This document shows positions 21,047 to 21,163 of a stretch of DNA of 21,163 nt, one piece after another; positions within the stretch are counted from its first letter, which is position 1, and the number at the start of each line of letters is the position of its first letter. This stretch comes from Pseudomonadota bacterium (GTDB lineage Bacteria > Pseudomonadota > Alphaproteobacteria > Caulobacterales > Caulobacteraceae). The notes beneath the pieces are model-generated. The model made no database searches. It was not told the DNA's origin and was given only the letters and a program-made list of their open reading frames with translations. The stretch spans positions 1-21,163 of the forward strand of contig JAEWJI010000060.1 of the NCBI GenBank assembly GCA_023386645.1, in the 5' to 3' direction. The translations under genes and the position numbers were made by a program.

Positions 21047-21163
21047 TGGATGACGCGAGCGAGGACCGTCCGGCCGACGCCGAGGCCGAACTGGTGCGGC
21101 TGCGGGCCGAACTGATCGAGGCCGGCGCCGACCGGGCCGAGCTGATCCGCGCCGCCGCCGCGG
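21043..21163 (+). CDS. Start of a further gene, cut by the window end
   Basis: Forty codons are visible. ATG 21043 overlaps the preceding stop in ATGA; a second ATG follows immediately. The peptide (MMDDASEDRPADAEAELVRL, then repeated RAEL and Ala/Glu/Arg-rich sequence) looks like the beginning of a helical or coiled-coil segment, similar in flavour to the coiled coil of the giant protein. It probably continues the same coupled operon. Function unknown. Confidence 0.65.
   Translation, partial: MMDDASEDRPADAEAELVRLRAELIEAGADRAELIRAAAA

Noticed and set aside
1..21163. CRISPR arrays, tRNA/rRNA genes, insertion sequences or attachment sites
   Set aside because: No regularly spaced repeats, cloverleaf-like segments, transposase or integrase motifs, or flanking direct repeats were seen.

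Overview
The window is a GC-rich, densely packed stretch of an alphaproteobacterial chromosome. Gene content and style (an OmpA-type porin with a long proline linker, a legionaminic-acid gene set, very GC-rich third positions) point to the Caulobacterales, most likely Brevundimonas or a close relative. That assignment is an inference from protein style, not from an rRNA or marker gene. No rRNA, tRNA, insertion sequence, phage gene or CRISPR array was seen. Most of the very long antiparallel open frames are GC-driven shadows of real genes.

Left region (18-6433): an outer-membrane OmpA-like protein on the minus strand, divergent from a nonulosonic-acid block. The block encodes a NeuB-type synthase (legI), a NeuC-type hydrolysing 2-epimerase (legG), a CMP-sugar synthetase (legF, on the opposite strand), a GDP-sugar 4,6-dehydratase (legB) and a CBS-domain/nucleotidyltransferase fusion (legX/ptmE-like). 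LegB with LegX is the signature of the GDP-linked legionaminic acid route, as opposed to the UDP-linked pseudaminic acid route. The aminotransferase (LegC) and N-acetyltransferase (LegH) steps are not in the window and must lie elsewhere.

Middle region (6424-12383): a minus-strand alpha/beta-hydrolase-plus-TPR protein of unknown role converges on legX. A divergent operon then encodes a capsule-type ABC exporter in the order kpsM-kpsE-kpsT, a protein of unknown function translationally coupled to kpsT, and a SAM-dependent methyltransferase.

Right region (12584-21163, running off the end): a chain of genes joined by 4-nt ATGA overlaps. It comprises a giant 1280-residue protein (degenerate sulfotransferase-like domain, coiled coil, beta-rich module, inactive-looking GT2 copy, intact-looking GT2), a 686-residue protein with a related beta-rich module and a degraded GT2-like C-terminus, a GT-B type glycosyltransferase with a C-terminal extension, a TagF/capsule-synthesis-like GT-B protein carrying an 11-C homopolymer tract, and the start of another gene.

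The simplest joint reading is a surface-glycan locus. CMP-legionaminic acid or a relative is made from fructose-6-P/GlcN-1-P intermediates, a glycan is assembled and methylated by the right-hand enzymes, and it leaves the cell through the KpsMTE exporter. Whether the legionaminic acid goes into that polysaccharide or onto flagellin (as described for Brevundimonas FlmG) cannot be told from this window.
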